Counted from the first letter of the stretch, positions 16,925-25,993 are shown. The stretch is DNA of 64,000 nt from Bradyrhizobium sp. AUGA SZCCT0176 (GCF_018130145.1 NZ_JAFCMB010000009.1:1-64000); one strand, 5' to 3'. Notes: generated by a model from the letters alone, not told the origin. Numbers and translations: made by a program.

Positions 16925-19647
16925 GCATCGAGATCAATGGCAAATCATTCCCGGAATCCCCGCAGCCCGGACAATGCCTGCGCACTTTCCTGCGCGAGCT
17001 CGGGCATTTCGGCGTCAAGAAGGGTTGCGATGCCGGCGACTGCGGCGCCTGCACCGTTCTGCTCGATGGCGAGCCGGTGCATAGCTGCCTGATCCCGGCG
17101 TTCCGCGCCGCCGGTCACGCCGTCACCACGATCGAAGGCCTTGCGCCTGACGACGGCATTCACCCGATGCAACAGGCGTTTCTCGATGCGCAGGGGTTTC
17201 AATGCGGCTTCTGCACGTCGGGCATGATCCTGACCTGCGCATCGCTGAACCAGGCGCAGCGGCAAGACCTCAGCGCCGCGCTGAAAGGCAACATCTGCCG
17301 CTGCACCGGCTACCGCTCGATCGAGGACGCCCTTAACGGCAAAAGCAACATTGAGGATGCCGACGCCGGCACCGCGTTCGGCCGCAGCCTGCCCGCGCCC
17401 GCCGGCCCGCATGTGGTGCGCGGCACGGAACGCTATACGTTCGATGTCGCACTGGGCGGATTGCTGCACGTCAAGATGCTGCGCTCGCCGCATCCGCACG
17501 CGAGAATCATTTCGATCGACAAGACTGCGGCGCTCGGCGTCCCCGGCGTGCATACCGTCTTGACGTCAGAAGACGCGCCGGATCGCCTGTTCTCGACGGC
17601 GCGCCACGAATGGGACTGGATGGACCCTGATGACACCAAGGTGCTCGACACCGTTGTTCGCTTCATCGGCCAGAAGGTCGCCGCCGTGATCGCCGACACC
17701 GAAGCCGCCGCCGAGGAAGGCTGCCGGCGGCTCAAGGTCGAATATGAAATCCTGCCTGACGTAATCGATCCCGCCGCCGCGATTGCCGCTGATGCGCCCG
17801 TGCTGCACGGCGACAAGACGAAAGAAAACCGTGTCGCCAACGCTGCCCGCAATATCGTGGCCGAAATCCATGGCGAATTTGGCGATGTCGCAGCCGCGCT
17901 GGCGCAGGCCGCCGTCACCTATCAAGGCACGTTCACAACGCAGCGGGTCCAGCACGCCGCGCTGGAAACCCATGGCGGCCTCGCCTGGGTCGACGCCGAC
18001 GGAATCTTGAACGTCCGCTCCAGCACGCAGGTGCCGTTCCTGACCCGGCGCACGCTCGCCGACCTGTTTGATTTGCCGCCGGACAAGGTGCGGGTGTTCT
18101 GTGAGCGCGTCGGCGGCGGTTTCGGCGGCAAGCAGGAAATGTTCGTCGAGGACATCCTGGCGCTGGCGGCGCTGAAGACCGGCCGCGCCGTCAAATTCGA
18201 ACTGACGCGGGAGGAGCAGTTCGTCGCGACCTCGACGCGGCATCCGATGCTGGTCACCGTCAAAGCGGGCGCCGACAGCGACGGCAAGCTCACGGCGCTG
18301 CAGCTCGACGTGCTCTCCAACACCGGGGCCTATGGCAACCACGCCGGGCCGGTGCTGTTTCATTCGGTCGGCGAATCCCTCGGCGTCTATCATTGTCCGA
18401 ACAAGAAGGTCGACGGCATCGCCGCCTATACCAACACCGTGCCTTCAGGCGCGTTTCGCGGCTATGGCCTGCCGCAAACCCTGATCGCGGTCGAAGCCGC
18501 GATCGACGAGCTGGCGAAGCAGCTCGGCATCAGCCCGTTCGAGATGCGCCGCCGCAATGTGGTGAAGTCAGGCGATCCCATGCGTTCGCCGCCGGAATCC
18601 AAGTATCACGACGTGCTCTACGGCAGTTACGGCCTCGACCAGTGCCTCGATCTGGTCGAGCGCGCGATGGCGGCGGATACGCCGACGCCCGATCTGTCAG
18701 CGGACTGGCTGACCGGCGACGGCATCGCGCTGACCATGATCGACACCGTGCCGCCGGCCGGGCATTTCGCCGATTGCAGCATCTCGTTGCGCGGCGATGG
18801 CGGCTTCGACCTCACGGTCGGCACCGCGGAATTCGGCAACGGCACCAGCACCGTGCATCGCCAGATCGCCGCATCCGCGCTCGCAACCACCGTCGATCGC
18901 ATTTCCTTGCGCCAGTCCGACACCGCGCATGGCGGCCACGACACCGGCGCCTATGGCAGCGCCGGCATCTTTGTCGCGGGCAATGCAACGCTGGCGGCAG
19001 CGGACGCGCTGGCGGATCAGTTGAAACAATTCGCGGCGTCGATGCTGGGCGAAAACCCTGATGCCTGCGCGCTGGACAACCACGCCGCGGTCTGCGCCAG
19101 ACGCCGCACGCCCTACGCCATGCTCGCCGCTTCAGCGCAATCGCTCGGCAAGGTGCTGAGCGCCAGTGGGAATTCATCAGGCACGCCGCGCTCGATCGCT
19201 TTCAACGTGCAGGGCTTTCGCGTCGCGGTGAACAAATTCACCGGCGAACTCAAGATCCTGAAAAGCGTGCAGGCCGCCGACGCCGGCCGCGTCGCCAATC
19301 CCTTGCAGTGCCGCGGCCAGATCGAAGGCGGTGTCGCGCAATCGCTGGGCGCTGCGCTCTATGAGGAGATGGTGATCGACGAACGCGGCCGCGTCATCAA
19401 TCCCAGGTTCCGCGACTATCATCTGCCGTCGTTCGCCGACGTCCCCCGCACCGAAGTGCTGTTCGCCGACACGTCGGACACGCTGGGGCCGATGGGCGCC
19501 AAATCGATGAGCGAGAGCCCCTACAACCCGGTCGCCGCCGCGCTCGGCAACGCCATCGCCAATGCCACCGGCATCCGCTTCACGGCGACGCCGTTCAAGC
19601 CGGACCGGCTGTGGCCGGCGTTGCATGAGAAGTTTGGGTCCGGGTGA
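16921..19647 (+). CDS. Xanthine dehydrogenase, fused [2Fe-2S] and molybdenum-cofactor subunit
   Basis: 908-aa fusion that oxidises hypoxanthine/xanthine to urate. N-terminal plant-type [2Fe-2S] cluster: Cys36, 41, 44, 56 (GCDAGDCGAC...C). Second [2Fe-2S] domain: Cys95, 98, 126, 128 (CGFC...CRC). The molybdopterin part runs from about residue 160 to the end, with GGGFGGKQE, AFRGYGLPQ and the C-terminal GAKSMSESP carrying the probable catalytic Glu865 (family consensus G-x-GE). E. coli and R. capsulatus XDH have other subunit splits; here small and large subunits are fused while FAD is separate. Coupled to the FAD gene by a 4-base overlap. No XdhC maturation gene is in the window. Confidence 0.92.
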   Translation: MSIEINGKSFPESPQPGQCLRTFLRELGHFGVKKGCDAGDCGACTVLLDGEPVHSCLIPAFRAAGHAVTTIEGLAPDDGIHPMQQAFLDAQGFQCGFCTSGMILTCASLNQAQRQDLSAALKGNICRCTGYRSIEDALNGKSNIEDADAGTAFGRSLPAPAGPHVVRGTERYTFDVALGGLLHVKMLRSPHPHARIISIDKTAALGVPGVHTVLTSEDAPDRLFSTARHEWDWMDPDDTKVLDTVVRFIGQKVAAVIADTEAAAEEGCRRLKVEYEILPDVIDPAAAIAADAPVLHGDKTKENRVANAARNIVAEIHGEFGDVAAALAQAAVTYQGTFTTQRVQHAALETHGGLAWVDADGILNVRSSTQVPFLTRRTLADLFDLPPDKVRVFCERVGGGFGGKQEMFVEDILALAALKTGRAVKFELTREEQFVATSTRHPMLVTVKAGADSDGKLTALQLDVLSNTGAYGNHAGPVLFHSVGESLGVYHCPNKKVDGIAAYTNTVPSGAFRGYGLPQTLIAVEAAIDELAKQLGISPFEMRRRNVVKSGDPMRSPPESKYHDVLYGSYGLDQCLDLVERAMAADTPTPDLSADWLTGDGIALTMIDTVPPAGHFADCSISLRGDGGFDLTVGTAEFGNGTSTVHRQIAASALATTVDRISLRQSDTAHGGHDTGAYGSAGIFVAGNATLAAADALADQLKQFAASMLGENPDACALDNHAAVCARRRTPYAMLAASAQSLGKVLSASGNSSGTPRSIAFNVQGFRVAVNKFTGELKILKSVQAADAGRVANPLQCRGQIEGGVAQSLGAALYEEMVIDERGRVINPRFRDYHLPSFADVPRTEVLFADTSDTLGPMGAKSMSESPYNPVAAALGNAIANATGIRFTATPFKPDRLWPALHEKFGSG

Positions 19648-19869
19648 AGGGGCGCCTGTCAGCCCTGCGCGAATGACGTAAACTTGGCTGGGCGCCCGCG
19701 GATGGGCATATCTGCCCTACGCGCATTCGCGGAATAGTGATCCGCCGGCAGCACGCTTTTTCGAGCGGCAATGCCTAGATGGCCCCTTAGAACAATCCGG
19801 AGACAGCGCCCGAAGGCAGCACGCGCCGCCGCAAACTATTGCGCAAAAAAGCGATAATGGAGAATGACC

Positions 19870-20142
19870 ATGACTGGACCCAGGACGCTGGTCGCGGCAG
19901 CGCTGATGTCGATCGTTCTGGCGACATCTACGCTGGCGCAGGAGCCGGCAGCCTATGCGGCACAGAATCCGGATCGGGATGTGCTGAATGGCGGCGTGCT
20001 CACGCCTGCAGGCAGACTGGCGCGGGAGCAACCTGGTGATGCCGCTGCCGCGCTCTATGCGCTGAACAAAGCCAACGCGGGATTGGGCAGCGCTGCGCCA
20101 TCAACCGGGGTCCAACGCCATCGACGTCGTTCGTTGCAGTGA
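19870..20142 (+). CDS. Small exported hypothetical protein, 90 aa
   Basis: Signal peptide MTGPRTLVAAALMSIVLATSTLAQ, then a short polar mature part with an Arg-rich C-terminus. Function unknown. The ATG at 19870 is preferred to the ATG at 19864 because GGAGA sits 6 bases before it. It lies in a convergent gap with the DUF3551 gene. Confidence 0.55.
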   Translation: MTGPRTLVAAALMSIVLATSTLAQEPAAYAAQNPDRDVLNGGVLTPAGRLAREQPGDAAAALYALNKANAGLGSAAPSTGVQRHRRRSLQ

Positions 20143-20159
20143 AACGATGGCATGATAAA

Positions 20160-20426
20160 TCAGTACGCGGGAGGATACGGCCGACGAGACGACCCGCGGG
20201 GCATTTGCGCGTTCGCAAAATAGGGATTGGCGAGGCACTGGGCGGAGAGACCCGACGCCGTCGCGGCGCACTGCTCCATCGAGGTAAAGCGGCAATCGAT
20301 GTCGCTTCCTCCCCAGCGGTAGTTCTGGATGCAGATCGGATAATTGCCGCCATACGTCTGGGCCGGAGCCGGCGCAGACGTCAGAACAGTGACGGCCGTC
20401 AATATCATCAAAGCCGGAATGCGCAT
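20160..20426 (-). CDS. DUF3551 family exported protein
   Basis: 88-aa secreted protein: signal peptide to about residue 23 (ends APAPAQ), then the DUF3551 pattern YPICIQNYRWGGSDIDCRF...QCAATASGLSAQCLANPYF with paired cysteines. The family is small, exported, common in Bradyrhizobium in many paralogues, and of unknown function. The ATG at 20426 has a strong GGAGGT site upstream; the frame extends further 5' without support. Confidence 0.85.
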   Translation of the reverse strand: MRIPALMILTAVTVLTSAPAPAQTYGGNYPICIQNYRWGGSDIDCRFTSMEQCAATASGLSAQCLANPYFANAQMPRGSSRRPYPPAY

Positions 20427-20619
20427 CGGGACCTCCATCGGGATTGACGTCACAGCATCAACCCACCAACCAGACAAGCCATACTGCCGGCAGTCAATTC
20501 ACATTCACGCGCGGGTCCGCGAAAGCGCCCTGCGTCGAATTCAGACAATGCCCACTGTTCAGGGTTATTGAGATAGTTGCTCGGCACGGCGCAAGCGCGC
20601 CTTTAGCTATCTTTCGCAA

Positions 20620-21052
20620 CTATGTCGCTGATGGCGGTGGCGCCGGAATAAGCCCATAGCGGAGCATCGTTGCCTTCATTTTTGCCGGATCGGGCGCGCC
20701 ACCAACCAGCAGCGCGGACATCTCCTTGAAGTAAGACGGCCCCAGCACACCGGGGGTAAGCGTGCAGAGACAAACTGCCGGCCCGGCGGTGTTATTTGTA
20801 AAACCGTGGACGACGCCGCGCTTGATGAAGACACTTTCGCCGGGCGCTACATCGATGTCTTGGCCATCGATGCGCCAGGTTGTCGTTCCCGTCAGGCCAT
20901 AGATGATTTCGTCCCAGTTCTCGTGAATGCGGCACCGGCATGCGGGCATTCGGCTGCAGCGTCATCTCGAACATATCAAGACTGCCTCCGGTGTCATCCT
21001 TGGTGTGCAAGAACCTGAGCTGCAGCGTGCCCATATTGATCAATTCCGGCAT
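20620..21052 (-). pseudogene. Frameshifted cupin-domain protein
   Basis: Two overlapping minus-strand frames make one cupin. The first (from ATG 21052) gives MPELINMGTLQLRFLHTKDD ... NARMPVPH, and the reading continues in another frame as HENWDEIIYGLTGTTTWRIDG ... through the cupin core to GLIPAPPPSAT. The frame changes at about 20930-20935, where a PHxHxxWDE metal-binding motif is expected. A short indel there (one base lost from, or two missing in, the CATTCACGAG segment) breaks the gene. It is either a true pseudogene or a sequencing error. Lies downstream of uricase on the same strand. Confidence 0.75.
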
Positions 21053-21166
21053 TTATTCCTCTTTTCGTGAGAACCTTGGGTAAGTCTCGTGCTCTGCGGA
21101 GCAACGTACTGGACGATGCTTCGCATCGCCAGGAACACGTTACACCGCGTCCGGGACACGACAGAA

Positions 21167-22009
21167 TTATCCCCGACCCACCGTGCACTCGATCTGGCCG
21201 TGCGGCTCGTCGGTCGGCAGGAATACGTCGTTGTTGTTATCGAACCCGAATGCCGACAGGTTCATCGGGATGAAGTGCATGTTCGGGCAGGCCATGCTGA
21301 TCTCGGAAATCTCCGGCACCGTTGCCAGCGCCGCCTCGCCCATCCGGTAGAGGCTGTCCTGCACGCTCTTGCTGTAGGTCATCGAGAACACTTCGAGCAC
21401 GGTGTCGAGGACCTTCCTGTTGGTCGCGGGATAGCTCAGAGGCTTGCCCGACCATTTCCACGACGCCACCATGCTGGTCGCGCACAGCCGGTCGGCGGTC
21501 GGGGGGATCGTGGTGTAGGCGTCCTTGACGTAATTCTCCCAGCCCGACTGCGTCGACTTCAGGAAGGCAAAGCCGTCGATGCCTGATGACATCGTGGTGA
21601 CACCGCCACGGACGGAAGATAGTTCAACGGTGGGCTGGCCGTTGCTGTCGAGCACGAAACTATGCGGATGCGGCTTGCCGTCGAAACTGAGCCGGCTCCA
21701 TTTGGTCTCGTGCACGGTCAGCGCGACGGAGGCGATCTGCGGATAGGTGTCGAGATATTTCGTCGCCAGCACCTGGCAAAATTCCTCGGTGCACAGGCCG
21801 GTGTTTTCGCGCGCGATGACGTTGACGACGTTCTTGATGGTGTCGGTCGAAACCGAAGTCGAATTGTCGCCATGGGTATAGGCAGGCGCAAAGTCGCCCT
21901 CGACCATCGCTTTGACGTTGAGCTGGCTGACCTCGTGACGGTCGCCGTCGCGGTGGAGGCGCATCACGCGGACGCGGCCCTTCCCGTATCTGTTCCTGAT
22001 CAGCGGCAC
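21167..22009 (-). CDS. pucL: Urate oxidase (uricase)
   Basis: 280-aa cofactor-independent urate hydroxylase, converting urate to 5-hydroxyisourate with O2. Two tandem T-fold domains. Catalytic residues: Lys10 (NRYGKGRVRV), Thr55 (VSTDTIKN) and His245 (CPNMHFIP), by analogy with the Aspergillus enzyme. KSTQSGW and TDEPHGQIECTV are also typical. It starts with GTG at 22009; a stop codon lies in frame a few codons upstream and GGAGG is well placed, so this start is firm. Divergent from the permease. Confidence 0.95.
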   Translation of the reverse strand: MPLIRNRYGKGRVRVMRLHRDGDRHEVSQLNVKAMVEGDFAPAYTHGDNSTSVSTDTIKNVVNVIARENTGLCTEEFCQVLATKYLDTYPQIASVALTVHETKWSRLSFDGKPHPHSFVLDSNGQPTVELSSVRGGVTTMSSGIDGFAFLKSTQSGWENYVKDAYTTIPPTADRLCATSMVASWKWSGKPLSYPATNRKVLDTVLEVFSMTYSKSVQDSLYRMGEAALATVPEISEISMACPNMHFIPMNLSAFGFDNNNDVFLPTDEPHGQIECTVGRG

Positions 22010-22074
22010 GTGGAAGCCTCCAGTTCAGCCAGCAATCTTGCGGGACTATGGTCGCCCGATATGATCCAATATTG

Positions 22075-22091
22075 AGCAACGTTCGTGCCAT
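22075..22091 (-). promoter_or_regulatory. Strong sigma-54-like promoter for uricase
   Basis: Read on the minus strand: ATGGCACG-AACG-TTGCT. It matches 12 of 13 consensus positions with exact GG-N10-GC spacing. Predicted start near 22063, about 54 bases before the GTG of uricase. Confidence 0.7.
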
Positions 22092-22127
22092 TGAGCAAGT
22101 GCCGGGACTGGCTTCCGGGGGCAAGCT

Positions 22128-22144
22128 TTGGCACGGGCCTTGTA
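22128..22144 (+). promoter_or_regulatory. Sigma-54-like promoter for NCS2 permease
   Basis: TTGGCACG-GGCC-TTGTA matches the full -24 element and 12 of 13 positions overall; the single mismatch is the usually invariant C of the -12 GC, so it may be weak. Spacing is correct. Predicted start near 22156, 33 bases before the ATG at 22189. Confidence 0.55.
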
Positions 22145-22188
22145 ACGGTTCGCATGGGCCGGCGTGCCCGCGCCAGGGGGAGCCATTC

Positions 22189-23592
22189 ATGACCACGACC
22201 ACTGAAATCCATCCGGTCGACCAGACGCTGCCGGCGCCGCGGTTGCTGGCGCTTGGCCTGCAGCACGTGCTTGTCATGTATGCCGGCGCTGTCGCGGTAC
22301 CCTTGATCATCGGCCGGGCGTTGAAACTGCCGCCGGAAGACGTCGCCTTCCTGATCTCGGCCGATCTGTTCGCCTGCGGGCTGGCGACCCTGGTGCAATG
22401 TATCGGCTTCCCCGGGGTCGGTATCCGGCTGCCCGTGATGATGGGGGTCACGTTCGCCTCCGTTGGCCCGATGCTGTCAATGGCCGCGGCGCCCGATATC
22501 GGCCTGCTCGGCATCTACGGCTCGGTGATCGCTGCCGGAATCTTCGGCATCATTGCCGCGCCCTTCATCAGCCGGCTGCTGCCGCTGTTTCCGCCGGTGG
22601 TCACCGGAACCATCATCCTGGTGATCGGCATCTCGCTTATGCGCGTCGGGATCAATTGGGCCGGCGGCGGCCTGCCGACCCTGACCAAGGTGATCGACGG
22701 CGTCCCCGGCGCTTTCCCCAATCCTAATTATGGCCAGCTTCAAGGGCTTGGCATCGCGCTGTTCGTGCTGCTGGTCATTCTCGCCTTGATCAAATGGGGC
22801 ACCGGCTTCGTCGCCAACGTGGCCGTGCTGCTCGGCATCGTCGCGGGTGCGGCGCTCGCCAGCGTGCTCGGCGTCATGCATTTCGATAAAGTCACGGCGG
22901 CGCAATGGGGCGCGCTGGTGATCCCGTTCCGCTTCGGCATGCCGACATTCCATTTGGTGCCTGTTATCACCATGTGCATCGTGATGATCGTGGTGATGAT
23001 CGAATCGCTCGGCATGTTCCTGGCGCTCGGCGAGATCACCGGCAAGAAGGTCGATCGCGACGCGCTGACCCGCGGCCTGCGCGCCGACGGTGTCGGCACC
23101 TTCCTCGGCGGCATCTTCAACACGTTCCCCTACACATCCTTCTCGCAGAATGTCGGCCTCGTCAGCGTCACCGGCGTGCGCTCCCGCTGGGTCACGATAA
23201 CAGGCGGCGCCATCATGCTGCTGCTCGGGCTGCTGCCGAAGATGGCCGCATTGGTCGAAGCGGTGCCGCTAGTCGTGCTCGGCGGCGCCGGGCTCGTGAT
23301 GTTCGGCATGGTGGCCGCGACCGGCGCGCGGATTCTTGCGACCGTCGACTTCAAGAACAACCAGTTCAACCTGTTCGTGGTCGCGATCTCCGTCGGCTTC
23401 GGCATGATCCCGCTGGTGGCGCCGAATTTCTTCAAGAACCTGCCGCACGGCCTGCATCCGCTAATGGAGTCCGGCATCCTGCTCTGCGCATTGGTTGCCG
23501 TGGCGCTGAACGCGTTCTTCAACGGCCTTGGCGGCAAGGCGGCGGCGGAAGCGGATGCCGCGGCGGCGGCGTCATCGGCGCAGCATGTGTAG
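22189..23592 (+). CDS. NCS2-family xanthine/urate permease
   Basis: 467-aa nucleobase:cation symporter-2. About 14 hydrophobic segments, starting LLALGLQHVLVMYAGAVAVP, where QH is the conserved substrate-binding pair of TM1. NTFPYTSFSQNVGLVSVTGV near residues 305-325 is the NCS2 signature with the family's conserved N/Q positions. Likely imports xanthine or urate for the neighbouring enzymes. The ATG at 22189 has AGGGGGAG upstream. Convergent with the OHCU decarboxylase gene, with only 3 bases between stops. Confidence 0.92.
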   Translation: MTTTTEIHPVDQTLPAPRLLALGLQHVLVMYAGAVAVPLIIGRALKLPPEDVAFLISADLFACGLATLVQCIGFPGVGIRLPVMMGVTFASVGPMLSMAAAPDIGLLGIYGSVIAAGIFGIIAAPFISRLLPLFPPVVTGTIILVIGISLMRVGINWAGGGLPTLTKVIDGVPGAFPNPNYGQLQGLGIALFVLLVILALIKWGTGFVANVAVLLGIVAGAALASVLGVMHFDKVTAAQWGALVIPFRFGMPTFHLVPVITMCIVMIVVMIESLGMFLALGEITGKKVDRDALTRGLRADGVGTFLGGIFNTFPYTSFSQNVGLVSVTGVRSRWVTITGGAIMLLLGLLPKMAALVEAVPLVVLGGAGLVMFGMVAATGARILATVDFKNNQFNLFVVAISVGFGMIPLVAPNFFKNLPHGLHPLMESGILLCALVAVALNAFFNGLGGKAAAEADAAAAASSAQHV

Positions 23593-23595
23593 GGA

Positions 23596-24474
23596 TCAGC
23601 TGCCCCGATACGTCGCATAACTCCACGGCGTGACCAGCAGCGGCACGTGGAGGTGGCCCTCGGGATCGCTGACCGAGAAACGTAATGGGATCTGGTCGAG
23701 AAAAGGCGGATCCGACATCGGCACGCTGCGCGCGGAAAAATATTCGCCGACGCGAAACATCAGCTCATAGCGCCCGATCGGGACCGGGCGGCCGCCGATC
23801 AGGGGGTGATCGGTGCGCCCGTCGCTGTTGGTGATCGCGCGCGCCACCACGCGGGCTTCGCCGAGATCGGACAGTTCGGTCAGTACCACCGAAATTCCCG
23901 CCGCAGGCTTGCCGCTGTGGGTATCCAGCACGTGGGTCGACAGCCGTCCCTGCACGGCTAGCTTGTCGTCCGCCGTCACCAGCTGGTCGAGACGCAGCGC
24001 CGCGATCCGATAAATTTCCGCGATCGAGACCTGCGTTTCGGTTTTGGTATCGTTCGGCAGCCGGCGCTCGAAATCACGCAGGATGGAATCCCGGGTCTGC
24101 CGGCGCGCACAGACGATGTAGGGGAAACCGAATTTTGCGCGGTAGGCATTGTTGACGCGCTCGAACGCCTCAAATTCGGCATCCGACAACCGATCAAGCC
24201 CGACACTGTTTTGTTCGGCGTTGGATTCGGCCGTGAGCCCCGCGGCGCGCTGGGTTTTGTTGGCGAGATCCGGATGCGCCTGGATCAGCGCCAGGCGAAT
24301 GTCGGCTGGTGCGCGAGCGACCACGGCCTGCATCGCCTCGAACAGCGTTTTCAGGCTGACAAACGGCCGCGCTGCGGCCGCCTGTTCGGCGATCCAGGGT
24401 GAATATTCGAAGATATTGCCGAGCGCTTTGACGAACTCGTCCTTGCCAGCGAGATTGAGATCGGAAAGCTTCAT
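23596..24474 (-). CDS. uraD: Fused OHCU decarboxylase / 5-hydroxyisourate hydrolase
   Basis: 292-aa bifunctional protein. Residues 1-160 are the OHCU decarboxylase (UraD) domain with QAHPDL (catalytic His67) and GFPYIVCARRQTR. Residues from about 170 to the end are the transthyretin-like HIU hydrolase, with LSTHVLDTHSGKPAAG and the C-terminal YRGS tetrapeptide that marks this enzyme. Together they turn HIU, the unstable uricase product, into S-allantoin. The fusion order is the reverse of the reaction order. ATG 24474 is preferred to 24480 on ribosome-site spacing. Third gene of the operon DUF3830-puuE-this. Confidence 0.93.
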   Translation of the reverse strand: MKLSDLNLAGKDEFVKALGNIFEYSPWIAEQAAAARPFVSLKTLFEAMQAVVARAPADIRLALIQAHPDLANKTQRAAGLTAESNAEQNSVGLDRLSDAEFEAFERVNNAYRAKFGFPYIVCARRQTRDSILRDFERRLPNDTKTETQVSIAEIYRIAALRLDQLVTADDKLAVQGRLSTHVLDTHSGKPAAGISVVLTELSDLGEARVVARAITNSDGRTDHPLIGGRPVPIGRYELMFRVGEYFSARSVPMSDPPFLDQIPLRFSVSDPEGHLHVPLLVTPWSYATYRGS

Positions 24475-24488
24475 CGGCATTCCCCGGC

Positions 24489-25427
24489 CTATCCAATCTC
24501 AGCGGCGCTCTCGGCGAGATGGCTGAGATTGGCGTGAAAATGCTGCGCGATCTGCAACCGCGTCGGCACCCAGACGCCGTCATGCTTCATGACGTAATCG
24601 AGGAAGCGCAACAGGGACGCTGCGCGGCCGGGGCGGCCGACGACGCGGCAATGCAGGCCGACCGACATCATCTTCGGCGCGGTCGCGCCCTCGGCATAGA
24701 GCAGGTCGAAACTGTCCTTCAGATAGGTGAAGAACTCATCGCCGCCGCCAAAGCCTTGCGGGTTCACAAAGCGCATGTCGTTGGCGTCGAGCGTGTAGGG
24801 AATGACCAGATGCGGCTGCAATCCGCCCGCCTTGATCCAGTATGGCAGATCGTCGGCATAGGAATCGCTGAGGTAGAGCAGGCCGCCGGCTTCCATCAAA
24901 AGCCGCAGCGTATTGATCGAGGAACGTCCGGTGTACCAGCCGAGCGGACGCTCGCCGGTCGCCTCGGTATGAACGCGGATCGCCTCGGCGATTTCCGCCC
25001 GCTCTTCGGCCTCCGACATGTCCTTGTGTTCGATCCATTTCAGGCTGTGGCTGGCGATATCCCAGCCGGCCTCCTTCATGGCCGCGACCACTTCGGGATT
25101 GCGCTTCAGCGCGGTCGCGACGCCGAACACCGTGGCCGGCATCTTGCGCTCGGTGAACATCCGCCACAGCCGCCAGAAGCCGGCGCGCGAGCCGTATTCG
25201 AACATCGATTCGATATTGGCGTGACGTTTGCCGGGCCAGGGCTGCGCGCCCAGCACATCCGACAGGAACGCCTCGGAGGCGCGATCGCCGTGCAGGATGT
25301 TGTTCTCGCCGCCCTCTTCGAAATTCACCACGAACTGCACGGCGACCCGCGCATTATCAGGCCAGCGCGGATCGGGCGGATTGCGGCCGTAGCCGCGGAG
25401 GTCGCGGGGGTAGCCGGGCTCCGTCAC
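24489..25427 (-). CDS. puuE: Allantoinase PuuE (polysaccharide-deacetylase fold)
   Basis: 312-aa metal-independent allantoinase that opens allantoin to allantoate. NFEEGGENNILHGD near residue 35, SRAGFWRLWRMF near residue 80 and GWDIASHSLKWIEH near residue 125 are PuuE-type motifs of the NodB-like fold; it is not related to the amidohydrolase allantoinase AllB. It starts with GTG directly after the TAG of the DUF3830 gene (TAGGTG), so it is coupled. Confidence 0.93.
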   Translation of the reverse strand: MTEPGYPRDLRGYGRNPPDPRWPDNARVAVQFVVNFEEGGENNILHGDRASEAFLSDVLGAQPWPGKRHANIESMFEYGSRAGFWRLWRMFTERKMPATVFGVATALKRNPEVVAAMKEAGWDIASHSLKWIEHKDMSEAEERAEIAEAIRVHTEATGERPLGWYTGRSSINTLRLLMEAGGLLYLSDSYADDLPYWIKAGGLQPHLVIPYTLDANDMRFVNPQGFGGGDEFFTYLKDSFDLLYAEGATAPKMMSVGLHCRVVGRPGRAASLLRFLDYVMKHDGVWVPTRLQIAQHFHANLSHLAESAAEIG

Positions 25428-25841
25428 CTAGATTTCCTCGAAGCGGATCTTCTGTGCACCCTTCCACAGCACGGTCTTGCCGAATGCGGTGAGGTTCTCA
25501 AGCCCCGAGGTCAGGGTGATGAAGTGGTTGCCGGCGAGCTGGCCCATCTTGCTGGCGAAATGCACGCCGCCATAGGCGAGCAGGATTTCGGTCTCGCTGA
25601 TGCCGCCGGGATAGAGAATGATCTGACCCGGCGCGGGATAGCTGGTGTGGTTCTCGTAGGAAACGCCGAAATCGAGATCGCCGAGCGGCATCCAGACCGC
25701 CTCGCCGCTCCAGCGGACATGGATCGCCTGGCTCTCGAACGGCATCGCCTTGCGAAAGGCGGCTACCGTCTTTGGCGCCAGTTGCTCTTCGAAACGGGCC
25801 TCAAAGGTGAAGTCGCCGGCGCGGACAATTAGTTGGCTCAT
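25428..25841 (-). CDS. DUF3830 family protein
   Basis: 137-aa small soluble protein of the DUF3830 (cyclophilin-like) family. Recognised by the layout FxARFEEQLAPKTVAAFRKAMPF ... RWSGEAVWMPLGD ... ENHTSYPAPGQIILYPGG. Function unknown; it leads the operon for allantoinase and the OHCU/HIU fusion, which ties it to ureide metabolism. The ATG at 25841 has GAAGAGA upstream. Confidence 0.85.
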   Translation of the reverse strand: MSQLIVRAGDFTFEARFEEQLAPKTVAAFRKAMPFESQAIHVRWSGEAVWMPLGDLDFGVSYENHTSYPAPGQIILYPGGISETEILLAYGGVHFASKMGQLAGNHFITLTSGLENLTAFGKTVLWKGAQKIRFEEI

Positions 25842-25993
25842 CGATCTCTTCTCTTGGGTGGGGATAGGGTTCAGCCATATCCATTGCAGCCGCCAAAAGC
25901 GGAAGCAAGGACCATTCAACCCGGAAAATGCGGTTTGTTTGGCGCCCTGCCCGTAAAATCAGCCGAAAATGCCGTCGGTTGGCGTTCGCAACC

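Noticed and set aside
24519..25832. 437-codon plus-strand frame opposite puuE and DUF3830
   Set aside because: Antisense shadow of two well-supported genes.
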